DNA from: an uncultured Lysobacteraceae bacterium
GTDB taxonomy: Bacteria; Pseudomonadota; Gammaproteobacteria; Xanthomonadales; Xanthomonadaceae
Length of the DNA stretch: 64,000 nucleotides
Direction of reading: 5' to 3'
NCBI GenBank assembly: GCA_902825775.1
Contig: CADECF010000008.1
Coordinates: 124,001 to 188,000, forward strand
Positions 37,138 through 46,088 of this stretch are shown here, one piece after another (within the stretch, counting starts at the first letter, position 1; each line of letters starts with the position of its first letter). A model generated the notes under the pieces. The model made no database searches and had not been told where the DNA came from. It was given only the letters and a program-made list of their open reading frames with translations. The translations under genes and the position numbers were made by a program.

Positions 37138-38397
37138 TCAGATTGCATCGCTGATGACTTTCATAGCAATAAATTTTGGTCGCGTTATTGGCGCAGGCAC
37201 ATCATCGGACATTGGCGGTGCTGAGATCGCGGCCGGGTAGCCGCCGTCGACAAGCGTTTGCTCTACGTGCGCGTAAATCGTCTTCAGCGCTGAGCAGTAG
37301 AGCGACTTGTTATCGAAACGCGTGCTGGGCTGGAAGCGGTGCTCAAGCATCCCTCCCCCGCAGATACCCCGATAGGCGCAGCCTACGCAAGCATCGGGCA
37401 GCTTATGGTAGGCAGCAGACATCTCCTGCAACATTGGCTGGTCGAGCCACTCGGCGAATGTTGACGTCTGCACTTTGTAGAGACGCTGCTCCTTATACCA
37501 CTCCACAGCCGACATGAAGGAATCACTAAGACCAACTTCTCCATCGCTATGAATCACCATGGTTAGGCTGTCAAGAAACTTCTGAGCTGAATATCCAGCC
37601 TTTGAGGCTTGTGAAATACTTCGAAACAGGTCGTAGAACTGCTTGACCTGGACCGCGCCCTGGTCGCGTATCAGCCAGGCATCAAATACCTTACAAAACG
37701 CCACTCCGAACGCACGAACCATGTCGTCCGTATACGGAAACGATTCGGAGCTGTGATCCGGAAAGAGGAAGCTCATACTACGAATGTCGAGATCTTCTAC
37801 GAAGTGGCGATATATCTTGAGATGGTCGAACTCTTCGTTCAGGACGGCGATTGCACTGATAGGTCGAATCGTACCGACCTGGGAAAGTTCGTTCAGCTTC
37901 TCGATCGTAGATCGTATTCTTTGGTAGGACCCTCTTCCGCGATGGTCCAGCCTGTATTTGTCGTTATATTCCGGAAGTCCGTCAAGGCTGACGCTCACAT
38001 GTATGCCAAAATCTCTGACAACATCGATCCAATCTTTGGTCATATGCACGCCGTTTGTTTGCACGGCAAAAACCAGCGCGTTAACCTTCGGCGTCAACCT
38101 GGACACGATGCCTTCGCATATCTTGCGTAGCACGCTTGCCTTGAGCAACGTGGGCTCTCCGCCATGGAAGGCGATAACCAGTTCGTCTATCTCGTAGTCG
38201 TCGCAGGCCCTCTCCAGATAGGTAATCGTCGATTCGGCCACATCGAGCGACATCAATGGGGGTCGCGCATACACTTCCGGATAGGCGTCTGTGAAGTAGT
38301 AGCAGTAACTGCAGTTCAGATTGCAGCGCTCGGCAATCTTCATGGTTACGAAGAGAGAATCAATCTTTCTTTTACTGTGAGCGGTCTCGACATTCAT
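37138..38397 (-). CDS. Radical SAM/SPASM peptide maturase (XYE/cyclophane-like)
   Basis: 419 residues. The SAM cluster motif CNLNCSYC is at residues 25-32. VIAFHGGEPTLL (GGEP) and QTNGV, VSVSLDG follow the radical SAM barrel. The C-terminal SPASM region has C337, C340, C346 and C368 (CVGCAYRGICGGG ... YCSALK) for auxiliary Fe-S clusters. GEPTLL, SLDG and SPASM place it with peptide maturases such as XyeB, which make three-residue cyclophanes in precursors. It is last in the minus-strand operon, 115 bases after the precursor gene. Confidence 0.9.
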   Translation of the reverse strand: MNVETAHSKRKIDSLFVTMKIAERCNLNCSYCYYFTDAYPEVYARPPLMSLDVAESTITYLERACDDYEIDELVIAFHGGEPTLLKASVLRKICEGIVSRLTPKVNALVFAVQTNGVHMTKDWIDVVRDFGIHVSVSLDGLPEYNDKYRLDHRGRGSYQRIRSTIEKLNELSQVGTIRPISAIAVLNEEFDHLKIYRHFVEDLDIRSMSFLFPDHSSESFPYTDDMVRAFGVAFCKVFDAWLIRDQGAVQVKQFYDLFRSISQASKAGYSAQKFLDSLTMVIHSDGEVGLSDSFMSAVEWYKEQRLYKVQTSTFAEWLDQPMLQEMSAAYHKLPDACVGCAYRGICGGGMLEHRFQPSTRFDNKSLYCSALKTIYAHVEQTLVDGGYPAAISAPPMSDDVPAPITRPKFIAMKVISDAI

Positions 38398-38441
38398 GAT
38401 CCGTAACCTATGGCCATGCAGTAACTTCGTTTACGTCTCGC

Positions 38442-38497
38442 CGTCCAGCTACCGACGCTGGACGAATGTGTGGCGGATGAGATCCGCCACACATTCG
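38442..38497 (-). promoter_or_regulatory. Tandem hairpins between precursor and radical SAM genes
   Basis: A perfect 16-bp stem (38463-38478 with 38482-38497, 3-base loop) begins 14 bases beyond the precursor stop. Next to it a GTCCAGC/GCTGGAC stem spans 38442-38462. No T-run follows, so these probably stabilise the short precursor mRNA or cause partial termination, giving more precursor than enzyme. Confidence 0.7.
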
Positions 38498-38511
38498 CGA
38501 TCAGCGTCGTA

Positions 38512-38679
38512 TTAGCACATCGGGCCCGACGGGCACGGAGGCACCGGCTGGATCGGCCCGACCTTCACGAACTGGGCACCAGCAACGTCGCGGGTCTCTT
38601 CGGCCGTCAATACGCGCAGGGCGAGCTCGCTTGCAGCCTGCTTGCGATCGATGACCTTCTGCAGCTTGTTATCACTCAT
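38512..38679 (-). CDS. RiPP precursor peptide with proline-rich core
   Basis: 55 residues, ATG preceded by AAGGAAAGAAGTC. Leader 1-35 is helical and charged, with LTAEETRDVAGA at its end, the form of C39-cleaved double-glycine leaders (Gly34-Ala35). The likely core, residues 36-55, is QFVKVGPIQPVPPCPSGPMC: six prolines, two cysteines, one phenylalanine and a single lysine. Phe37-Val38-Lys39 fits the aromatic-X-X(basic) motif used by cyclophane-forming radical SAM enzymes. It lies between the HlyC-like and radical SAM genes. Not listed in any family I know. Confidence 0.85.
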   Translation of the reverse strand: MSDNKLQKVIDRKQAASELALRVLTAEETRDVAGAQFVKVGPIQPVPPCPSGPMC

Positions 38680-38785
38680 GACTTCTTTCCTTGAAAGCAT
38701 TGCCAAGCCGGCAACAGGCACTCTGTGCGTCCCACAGAATCTTGCGGCGAACCCCTGCGACATGACCGTGTAGTGCTTTGCACGA

Positions 38786-39235
38786 TTAACGTGACCAAGC
38801 TCTGACGCGTCGGACGCGATGGCGCGTAGCTGTTCGACAGGTGAACGCGATGGAGTATTCCTCGAAGAGATTTTCCTTGATGTAGCGAACTATCTCCCGT
38901 GTCCATCCAGGCGCCGCTACAAAATGAATGAACCAGAGATTCTCGCCTTCGTTCCACTCACTTTCGTGAAACACCTTGCCGGGTTGATTGATGAGCTTGC
39001 TCTCGACGTCTGGCGCGAGAAACGCCCAAGTGACCAAGCCGACAGGAAGGTTGTATTCGTTGTAGAAGAAGCCGATTTGCTCGTGCTTTAGCGCCGGAAA
39101 GATCCACTCCTGTATCCAAGCAACACTGAGCTCTCGAAACTCGTTCGTGGCGCCCATTAACATCGTCGCCACGCCAAGCTGTTCGCGAAAATGCGTTTGG
39201 CTCGCACCCGGCCAAAAGGTCAAGGGAACCGTCAT
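38786..39235 (-). CDS. HlyC-family (toxin-activating) lysine acyltransferase, variant active site
   Basis: 149 residues, starting within the preceding stop (ATGA). The family pattern is clear in VGLVTWAFLAPDVESKLI (about 65-82) and WNEGENLWFIHFVAAPGWTREIVRYI (94-119). HlyC acylates internal lysines of RTX toxins using acyl-ACP; homologues MceI/MchD take part in siderophore-microcin maturation. By my alignment the HlyC catalytic His23 site is Glu32 and the Asp92 site is His104. The single lysine in the precursor core is a natural candidate substrate. Confidence 0.82.
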   Translation of the reverse strand: MTVPLTFWPGASQTHFREQLGVATMLMGATNEFRELSVAWIQEWIFPALKHEQIGFFYNEYNLPVGLVTWAFLAPDVESKLINQPGKVFHESEWNEGENLWFIHFVAAPGWTREIVRYIKENLFEEYSIAFTCRTATRHRVRRVRAWSR

Positions 39236-41085
39236 GGGCAGCTCCCCACCATTTCTTCGGCAAAGAAGTCCTGGTATTGCGAGAGACTTTCGGTCTCTGC
39301 CTGTCGGGCACGCAACCGTTCCAGGGGAACCGAACGATTTCGCTCGTTAACCACCTCTATCCATTGGCCGGCGACGGCATCGAAGAAGATGCTCGACTCC
39401 CCTCGCTTCCAACAGAGCGTGCGTAGGCAACTTCGGTTGTCGCTGCTGGCCAAGGCAAAACCGGTTACAGCATCCACAGCACTTCTGACTGCTTCGCGCA
39501 AATTACCTTCCGGACAATCCGCGAGTTCACGCGCCACCTTGGTGCTCCCTAACGCTTCAGCATGGAACAGCTGCCGATTCCATGCGTTGATCTTTCGGGC
39601 ATTGCACGAGATCAGTGTGGTCAAATGATCATGTGCAATCCCGCGATTTCCTGCTTCTGCATACACCCCAGCGCTTAGAACGCTGTAGGCCCGAAGCAGG
39701 CGTTCACGCAATACATCGTCGGGAACGAGCTGGCGTATACGCTTGGCGGCAAGGTCCGTGCCTCCCCGCGCGTCAGCGAGACGAACCAGGAGAGGGCCGA
39801 GCTTGTAGCCGCCGCATTGCTGAAGCTGTTCGGCTGTCGTGAGCCGAACCCCTGAAGTGCCGCTTCTTGCCAGCGCCAGCAGAATTTCGCCCAAGTCGTC
39901 AATGGCCGCATCGCCGCTCCCGGCAAGCGCGCATGCGACCAGATCGCGTGGCATTCCGCACAAGTCGGCGAACGCCCTACGCAATGCGTCCTGATAGAAC
40001 GCATTGAACTGGGCAACAAGGAACGGCACGTCCGGATAAGCAGACCTGGCGGGAAGTTTGCTGTATTTCCTGATGAAGTAGCAGAGGTTGTCGACGATTG
40101 GCGGCACCAGGCCATGGTCTTCCCAGTAGGCAGGGTCGAAGTTTCTGAGCGTTGCGAACCCTGGCAGCGCAGACACGCTTCCATAGTCGATCCAGCGGCC
40201 GTCCAAGCAGAGGTTCGATGAAGAGATCGCACCATGCATGACGCGCCTGGATTTCGATACGGCTAGCTGTTCGGCTGTGCGGCGAACGAATTCGAGCAAC
40301 CCGTCCGACAAGAGTTCAGCGCGCGAACCAGGGCTATGGGTCTTCGGATCGCCAGAGGATTGTGGAAGCAGTTCTGGCAATGTTTGGATCAGCAAATGCA
40401 TTCGCTCCACATCACGCGGGATCGAGTGTTTGACGGTATCCAGCGGTCGAAAGTAAGGTGCGCGCTCAAAATGGCCGACGCGCAGCGCTGCTTCGCGTAT
40501 GGCCAAAGCGCGTGGCTCAGCCGAGGCCGACTCGCCTTCAGTCAGGGCGCTGACAACGCATGAAGTGCCAGTAGCAATGATCGCAGGCACTCTGATAGCA
40601 CCATGCGGAAGGATGATATTCAGAACCTCGCCCCACAGCGCTTCCTGGAGAGCGTCTACCAGCTTCAATTCGCCGTGAGCGTGCGAGGGCGTGGTTCCAC
40701 GCCCTACCAACGGATTGGGACCGATACCTTTGACCTGAAAGTCGCCGTCCAGTCCACACCGCGCTCCACCGCCATTTGAGCCAATACCACGACCGCCATA
40801 CCTTTCGGCGAAGAATGTCTTCTGTCCATCGACGAAATCCGAACTGCTTTCCTGTTCGGTTTGAACGAGAAATCCGAAACGGTCTGAAATGGCAGCATCG
40901 TCGCCGATATCGAGCGCTTCATTCCGGTAAATGACTTTATCGGCCCTCAATCTGCGAACCTGAAAGGGGATAAGGCCTCCCTGCAGTTTCGCCTCGACAC
41001 TTTTGCCACAGATCTCGTGCGACGTGCTGTCGGGCAAGTTCACCTGACTGTTCGATGGCTTGGCAAGGACACCCATATCGCTCAT
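39232..41085 (-). CDS. SelO/YdiU-like protein (possible MchC/MceJ analogue) of RiPP operon
   Basis: 617 residues from the ATG after AAGGACCTTCAGTC. The first 300 residues follow the SelO pseudokinase plan: FQVKGIGPNP with Lys119 (nucleotide lysine), ALAIREAALRVGHFERAPYF, and HGAISSSN...DYG, with Asn291 and Asp300 at the exact nine-residue spacing of SelO's metal ligands. The residue before Asn, Asp in SelO, is Ser290. SelO transfers AMP to proteins. The C-terminal half is unrecognised and helical. HlyC-like plus this large partner recalls the MceI/MceJ pair of microcins. Confidence 0.75.
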   Translation of the reverse strand: MSDMGVLAKPSNSQVNLPDSTSHEICGKSVEAKLQGGLIPFQVRRLRADKVIYRNEALDIGDDAAISDRFGFLVQTEQESSSDFVDGQKTFFAERYGGRGIGSNGGGARCGLDGDFQVKGIGPNPLVGRGTTPSHAHGELKLVDALQEALWGEVLNIILPHGAIRVPAIIATGTSCVVSALTEGESASAEPRALAIREAALRVGHFERAPYFRPLDTVKHSIPRDVERMHLLIQTLPELLPQSSGDPKTHSPGSRAELLSDGLLEFVRRTAEQLAVSKSRRVMHGAISSSNLCLDGRWIDYGSVSALPGFATLRNFDPAYWEDHGLVPPIVDNLCYFIRKYSKLPARSAYPDVPFLVAQFNAFYQDALRRAFADLCGMPRDLVACALAGSGDAAIDDLGEILLALARSGTSGVRLTTAEQLQQCGGYKLGPLLVRLADARGGTDLAAKRIRQLVPDDVLRERLLRAYSVLSAGVYAEAGNRGIAHDHLTTLISCNARKINAWNRQLFHAEALGSTKVARELADCPEGNLREAVRSAVDAVTGFALASSDNRSCLRTLCWKRGESSIFFDAVAGQWIEVVNERNRSVPLERLRARQAETESLSQYQDFFAEEMVGSCP

Positions 41086-41098
41086 GACTGAAGGTCCT

Positions 41099-43546
41099 TC
41101 ACTCTGTTCGCAACGCATCGATGGGCCGAATCTTGGACGCTCGGTAAGCCGGCCCCCAATTCGCAATCAGCCCAACTACCGAGAACAGGGCAACCACCGC
41201 CAGCAGCGAGACAGGATCCAAGGCGCTAACGTGATAGAGCTGGGACCTGAGAAGCACGCCCAATATGCATGCAAGTGGCAATCCGACTGCGAAAGCCATA
41301 CCTATAAGTCGGCCACCGCGGATGAACACATCTCTCATCAGATAGCTGGAATTCGCGCCTAGCGCTTGCAACACGCCAAACTCGCGGTATCGCATGCTGA
41401 CCATATAGGACAGGACGCCATAGAGGCCCACCGCCGCTAGCAACGTAGCAATAGCGCCGAGAATTTGAAGGAGCGCGTTAAGTCTTAGGCGGTCTTTGAT
41501 CGTATCGGAGATGCGCTCCTCCATGGAGATCAGGCGAACAAACCGAAGGTCCGGCGCGAACTGCGCCATTTGCCTTTCGAGCATGCCAATAAGTGCACCT
41601 GGTTCTTGGTGCGTCCTTACAAGAATTTCGACCTCATCCACTGGAATGCCGTGCACGCGATACGGAACATGCTCGGGACGGTAGAGCGTTGGATACTCAT
41701 CCTCACTGCCAAGGCTGCGCTGCTTAGCAGCGCCGACTACCCCCACCACCGTTAGCTCGGTCGGAACGACGCTTTCAGGACTGGTTACGCTGACCGTCCT
41801 GCCTATCGGATCACCACTGAAATACTTCTTTGCCAGATTAGCATCGATGATCGCGACAGCGGCACTTGCTCTCGCCTCTTGCTCTGTGAAAGCTCGACCT
41901 TTCTTTACAGGCAACCCTAGGGCGCTGAAATACTTGGCGCTGACATAGGATGTGTAGGCACTAGGCTGGGACTGCAGGTCTACGAAACCAAAATCTTGGG
42001 GGAGGAAGCGCTCAACATAGATGTTTTCACCAAACGGGGTAGCGCTAGCCAAGCCCACGGCTTCAATCCCGGAAGTGCCTGATACGGTCTCAGTCCATGA
42101 CCCCAATGCAGCGCGCTGACGCGTCGCTTGCTCATCACTAGGGGTCTCAAATGGCTGCAGACGCCCTATCAGCATCTTGGTGCGCTCAAATCCGACATCC
42201 TCGTTGAGCAGTTCCTGCGAGCTTCGCAAGAGCAAACCGGTGCCGAATAGCAGAATCAAAGTCAGCGCCACCTGTCCGACAACAAGCACTTTACGCACGC
42301 GCTGCGCTCGCGGACTTGCCGTCTGTCCGTTACCCGTCTGCCTAAGAACTTCGTAGATGTTCTGGCGCTGGAGACTAAAGCCGGACGCCGTCATTGCTAC
42401 AACGACCGCCAGCCAAATGATTGCGATGAAGGCGGCTGTCGCCAAATCCCCGCCGATGACTTGAGGGGTATCGTTAGGAAGCACATCAAAGTGCCGCAGG
42501 ACAGTGAGCCCCAGCGGTGTCAAAACCGCTCCGATCATGGCAGCGGCCAGGCATAGAAGGATTACTTCACACAGCATCTGTCGGAATCGACGGGCCAAGC
42601 CCGCACCAACAGCTTCAAGCACCGCGAGTTCCTGACGCCGTCGAAGGAGACGCAGGATATAGAGGTTGCAGACGTTGGCTAAGGTGACTACCAGGATCAG
42701 AAGCACCGCCAGCATCATGAATTTCAGCGACGTCTCGCGCTGCTCGACCCATATGGAACGCATGGGACGTGCGCCCAGTTCGAGCCCGATCTCCTTGGCG
42801 ATGGCTTGTAGCGCAGGGTCGCGAGTCGCCAGGCTCATCATCTCTGAGGTAGCGCCCGACATGGATTGCGCTGGCCTTAAACGCCCGACAGCCTGCAAAT
42901 CCGTAAAAGCGCCTGCCTGGCTTGGTAGCCGCTCCGCATCTTGGAAACCCAGCGGAAGCCATACCTGGCGGTCGAGCTGTGGAAACCCAAAGTTCTGTGG
43001 CAGCACGCCAACGATCCGATAATTTTGGTCGCCCATGCGTAAGTAGCGCTCGATGGCATCTGGAGCCCCACCGTAGCGGCTCTTCCACAGGTCCCAACTG
43101 ATTACGACACTTGGCGACGCGCCAACGCGGGCATCGTCCGGTTGCAGGAGCCGTCCCAGGGCCGGGCGAGCCCCCAAAAGGGAAAGAAGCTGAGGCTGCG
43201 TCACTATTGCGCGCGCAGTGCCGGCAAACCGGCCATTGTTATCCGAAAGCGCGACATCCTTCAGCCGGTAGCCGGCAACGGTATCCAGCGTTTTGGTTTC
43301 GCGCGCAACGGCATCAAGGTAAGGAGCCGACCAGCCCAAATCTATGCCCATCTTGCTGGATCGGGCAGAAAGAAATACGAGCCTTTCTTGGCTGGGATAC
43401 GGCAGCGGCTTATAGAGCAGCCCATAAACGATCGAAAACACGCAGGCATTGGCGCCTATCGCCATCGCCAACAAAACGACAATCATGAGGGTGGAGCCGC
43501 CATTCCTAAGCAGTCGTCGATACGCAATTATGATGTCATCCCACAT
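41099..43546 (-). CDS. MacB-like ABC permease without ATPase (ADOP type)
   Basis: 815 residues. Two MacB_PCD/FtsX modules in one chain: N-terminal helix (MIVVLLAMAIGANACVFSIVYGLL), a periplasmic domain, three helices near 275-435, a second periplasmic domain, and three helices near 690-815 ending TLR-like. There is no Walker motif, unlike MacB itself. The ATPase and adaptor are on the opposite strand (47392, 46089). Such complexes pump peptides or macrolides outward from the periplasm, so self-protection or late export is likely. Confidence 0.88.
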   Translation of the reverse strand: MWDDIIIAYRRLLRNGGSTLMIVVLLAMAIGANACVFSIVYGLLYKPLPYPSQERLVFLSARSSKMGIDLGWSAPYLDAVARETKTLDTVAGYRLKDVALSDNNGRFAGTARAIVTQPQLLSLLGARPALGRLLQPDDARVGASPSVVISWDLWKSRYGGAPDAIERYLRMGDQNYRIVGVLPQNFGFPQLDRQVWLPLGFQDAERLPSQAGAFTDLQAVGRLRPAQSMSGATSEMMSLATRDPALQAIAKEIGLELGARPMRSIWVEQRETSLKFMMLAVLLILVVTLANVCNLYILRLLRRRQELAVLEAVGAGLARRFRQMLCEVILLCLAAAMIGAVLTPLGLTVLRHFDVLPNDTPQVIGGDLATAAFIAIIWLAVVVAMTASGFSLQRQNIYEVLRQTGNGQTASPRAQRVRKVLVVGQVALTLILLFGTGLLLRSSQELLNEDVGFERTKMLIGRLQPFETPSDEQATRQRAALGSWTETVSGTSGIEAVGLASATPFGENIYVERFLPQDFGFVDLQSQPSAYTSYVSAKYFSALGLPVKKGRAFTEQEARASAAVAIIDANLAKKYFSGDPIGRTVSVTSPESVVPTELTVVGVVGAAKQRSLGSEDEYPTLYRPEHVPYRVHGIPVDEVEILVRTHQEPGALIGMLERQMAQFAPDLRFVRLISMEERISDTIKDRLRLNALLQILGAIATLLAAVGLYGVLSYMVSMRYREFGVLQALGANSSYLMRDVFIRGGRLIGMAFAVGLPLACILGVLLRSQLYHVSALDPVSLLAVVALFSVVGLIANWGPAYRASKIRPIDALRTE

Positions 43547-43628
43547 CTAAAGCCTCGTCCGCATGCGCGTTGTGGGCCGACTCCGGATAGTCGCCGACCT
43601 CGTTACCGACATCTGCACCACAAGATCG

Positions 43629-45656
43629 TTAAGCATCGAGATGCGTCTCCCCCACGCGCCATGCGAGCCAAGGCGCGGCTATCCACAACGCAAAAATTGG
43701 CGCCACGATCAGGTTGCCCAATCCAATGGCAGTCGCCATTGCAACTGCTCCGAATACTGGCGATATCCACATCGCCCCGAAGTAGCTCTTTAGGGTGGCC
43801 TTGTCCGACATGTGCTGAAACGGCTGCCATTCGAGGAGATGCTTGCGCGTAACCAGCATTCTCCAAAGCGCACGTGCGATCGCATCCAGAGAAGTCATGC
43901 TTTCATGAACGATGAAGGCGACACCCAGAATGGTCTGCAGCGCCACACGCCGCCCTAAAGTCCGGGCGATTACCATTCGTTGAGGAAAATTGTCGGGCGG
44001 CAACAACACTTGCAGCGCATTCGACAAGACAGCGGGAAGGACCATGAGGATGAGGGCCATCCCTGCCCACCAGGTGCCTAGCATCGACGCTCCTGCGAGC
44101 AACATGAAATATGCGACGGGCATGACCGACCGCAGAAGGTTGTGTGCGATCTTCCACCGCGACAAGGCTGTCAGTGTGTTTGGCTCCCAACCGCTCTCTG
44201 CGGGCGCACGGGAAAATAGCCACGGTGAAAGTTGCCAGTCGCCCCGCACCCAACGGTGGCGCCGGGCTATGTGAGACAGAAACGATTGTGGCGCTATTTC
44301 AGGCAACGATACGTCGGTCACGGAACCGCAGCGCGCAAAACAGCCTTCTATAAGATCATGGCTGAGGATCCGATTGTCTGGGAAGCGTTGCGAAAATAGA
44401 CGGTCGAACACACTTACATCCAAAAGTCCTTTACCAAAATAGGAACCTTCCAGAAATATGTCTTGAAAGACATCCGGCCTCGGGCCGTCTTCTGGAATAC
44501 CTAGGTTGGGCTCGGAACCCAATGCCTGAAAAAGGCTTACGTCCCGTGTCGATTGGGCCACCAGCGGTCGCGGCTGAAGCACGCCATACCCTGATACCAC
44601 CTTGCGATCGGCCTCCGAAACGATGGCCGTCGACAATGGATGCGCCATGGCTTCTACAAGTTTTCGAACCGCACCTTCAGGCAATTCATTGTCGCCATCC
44701 AAGCTCAGGACATACGGAATGCCATACAGTATTGAGGCGTCGCCGAGAATTGTGGAAAACAAGCTTGTATCACCGTGCGCCAGCAAGCGGCACAGATCGA
44801 CTAGCTTGCCTCGTTTGCGCTCACGCCCCATCCAGGCGTTCTCTGCAGCATTCCATTCACGCGATCTATTCAGCAGGAAGAATCGGTCCTCTCCATATCG
44901 CGTTCGCAACACCTCAATCGCTTGGACCGCTGCGTCCAGTAGCTCATCATCAAGCGGCGTCTGCGCCTCGGCCGCATCTACAAAGTCCGTCAAAAGACAG
45001 TAGAAGACATTGGCTTCGTGGTTGTTTTTGAAGCGTCTCTCCAAGTCGCTTGCGAGATTGGCGATGCCTTCGACTGATGTAAGTAAGCATGGAACAACGA
45101 CCAATACTCGATTGGCATTAGGAATGCCGCGCGAGAAATCCATTCTGGGCAGTAGCTTGGGCGCGACAGCCCTGTTCACTAGCTGGTTTACCAAAGACAT
45201 CGAGAAATCAATCGCAGCCATTGTTAGGGGCAAAATGGCAACGATGAACGCCCAAGGTGGCAACCGCGTAATTGTCGTTCCGATAAGTAGATAAGCCGTG
45301 GCAAGAAACGCCAAAAGCATGCCGCTGACGTAGACGACGGGGGCTCGCAGGGCGTGTCGCTGGACCCCAAGCGCGTCCCGAATCTGCTCAACGCCATCAC
45401 CAACGAGATAGTGGCCGATATGGCCTTCGTGTGCGTGCTGCAAAGGCTTAGTCGCTTGCTGTGCCAGACGCAGGGCACACGACGCTACGTCTGCTTCGGA
45501 GCATTTGGAAATTTGCGCCAGCTTTCGGGTAGCGCAGCGATACATGTCACGCGTCGCCGAGTCCATGCGCCCAAACGTGGGGTCTTCGCGCAGCCTGCAG
45601 TCGACTTCATCGTAGGACACGGCCTCGAAGTCGACGGTTATTGCCACTTGCTTCAT
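43629..45656 (-). CDS. Stand-alone GT84-type glycosyltransferase (NdvB N-domain-like)
   Basis: 675 residues. The start (REDPTFGRMDSATRDMYR, HEGHIGHYLVGDG) and the membrane-bound GT domain match the glucosyltransferase part of cyclic beta-1,2-glucan synthase NdvB/ChvB, which is about 2,800 residues long. Catalytic features: DGD at 320-322 (VLSLDGDNELP) and RRHRWVRGDWQ (465-475). About six membrane helices. The flippase-side helices and C-terminal phosphorylase domains of NdvB are missing. In this operon it may glycosylate the peptide or make a small glucan; neither is shown. Confidence 0.8.
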   Translation of the reverse strand: MKQVAITVDFEAVSYDEVDCRLREDPTFGRMDSATRDMYRCATRKLAQISKCSEADVASCALRLAQQATKPLQHAHEGHIGHYLVGDGVEQIRDALGVQRHALRAPVVYVSGMLLAFLATAYLLIGTTITRLPPWAFIVAILPLTMAAIDFSMSLVNQLVNRAVAPKLLPRMDFSRGIPNANRVLVVVPCLLTSVEGIANLASDLERRFKNNHEANVFYCLLTDFVDAAEAQTPLDDELLDAAVQAIEVLRTRYGEDRFFLLNRSREWNAAENAWMGRERKRGKLVDLCRLLAHGDTSLFSTILGDASILYGIPYVLSLDGDNELPEGAVRKLVEAMAHPLSTAIVSEADRKVVSGYGVLQPRPLVAQSTRDVSLFQALGSEPNLGIPEDGPRPDVFQDIFLEGSYFGKGLLDVSVFDRLFSQRFPDNRILSHDLIEGCFARCGSVTDVSLPEIAPQSFLSHIARRHRWVRGDWQLSPWLFSRAPAESGWEPNTLTALSRWKIAHNLLRSVMPVAYFMLLAGASMLGTWWAGMALILMVLPAVLSNALQVLLPPDNFPQRMVIARTLGRRVALQTILGVAFIVHESMTSLDAIARALWRMLVTRKHLLEWQPFQHMSDKATLKSYFGAMWISPVFGAVAMATAIGLGNLIVAPIFALWIAAPWLAWRVGETHLDA

Positions 45657-45665
45657 TCCGGCGAC

Positions 45666-45767
45666 CTAACGCAAACGCGCTTGCGCAGTCACTGGATAGA
45701 GGTCGGAGAGAGTCTTCGAAGTGCGGCGTAGCGCCCGATACATGGCGCGCGCGAAAAAACGATCCAT
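45666..45767 (-). CDS. Short ORF (33 aa) upstream and in frame with the GT84 gene
   Basis: Begins MDRFFARAMYRALRRTSKTL and ends at TAG nine bases before the GT84 start codon, in the same frame. An unusually strong ribosome site, AGGGAGGGTGTA, precedes it, while the GT84 ATG itself has only GCCGGA. It could be a leader peptide coupling translation, or the residue of a longer N-terminus cut by a nonsense codon. Basic and amphipathic. Confidence 0.5.
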   Translation of the reverse strand: MDRFFARAMYRALRRTSKTLSDLYPVTAQARLR

Positions 45768-46088
45768 TACACCCTCCCTAGTGTGCTCTTTCGTGCGATA
45801 TCACCCAACCGCGCACGCGATTCCTTTCACCGGACCATAACATACCCAGGCTTGGCATGGGCAAGAGTGATTAACCGCACACTTTTGCCCTTACGATCCT
45901 TGATGATTTCACCTATGACAGCCTTGTAGCGAGCATAACCATAGCTATGTGGCAATAATGCAATGGGCCTAAGCCTGCCACCACTCACTATCGACAGTGA
46001 TCATATTCTGGGGTAGTAATGGGGCGTATTTGTGTATGCTGCAACGTCTAAAGGACGTTCTTTGGCACGCCTTCACTCAGGTTAGGAT
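45768..46088. promoter_or_regulatory. Divergent promoter region of the RiPP locus
   Basis: 321 bases, the most AT-rich stretch in the window, between the minus-strand biosynthetic operon and the plus-strand transport operon. No ORF. Perfect inverted repeat AACGTC-TAAAG-GACGTT at 46043-46059, 30 bases before the MacA-like start, is a possible operator. TGTATGCT near 46033 is -10-like. Exact promoters are not certain. Confidence 0.55.

Noticed and set aside
46060-46080. TGGCACGCCTTCACT as a sigma-54 promoter
   Set aside because: The -12 element does not carry TTGC, and the distance to the start is too short.
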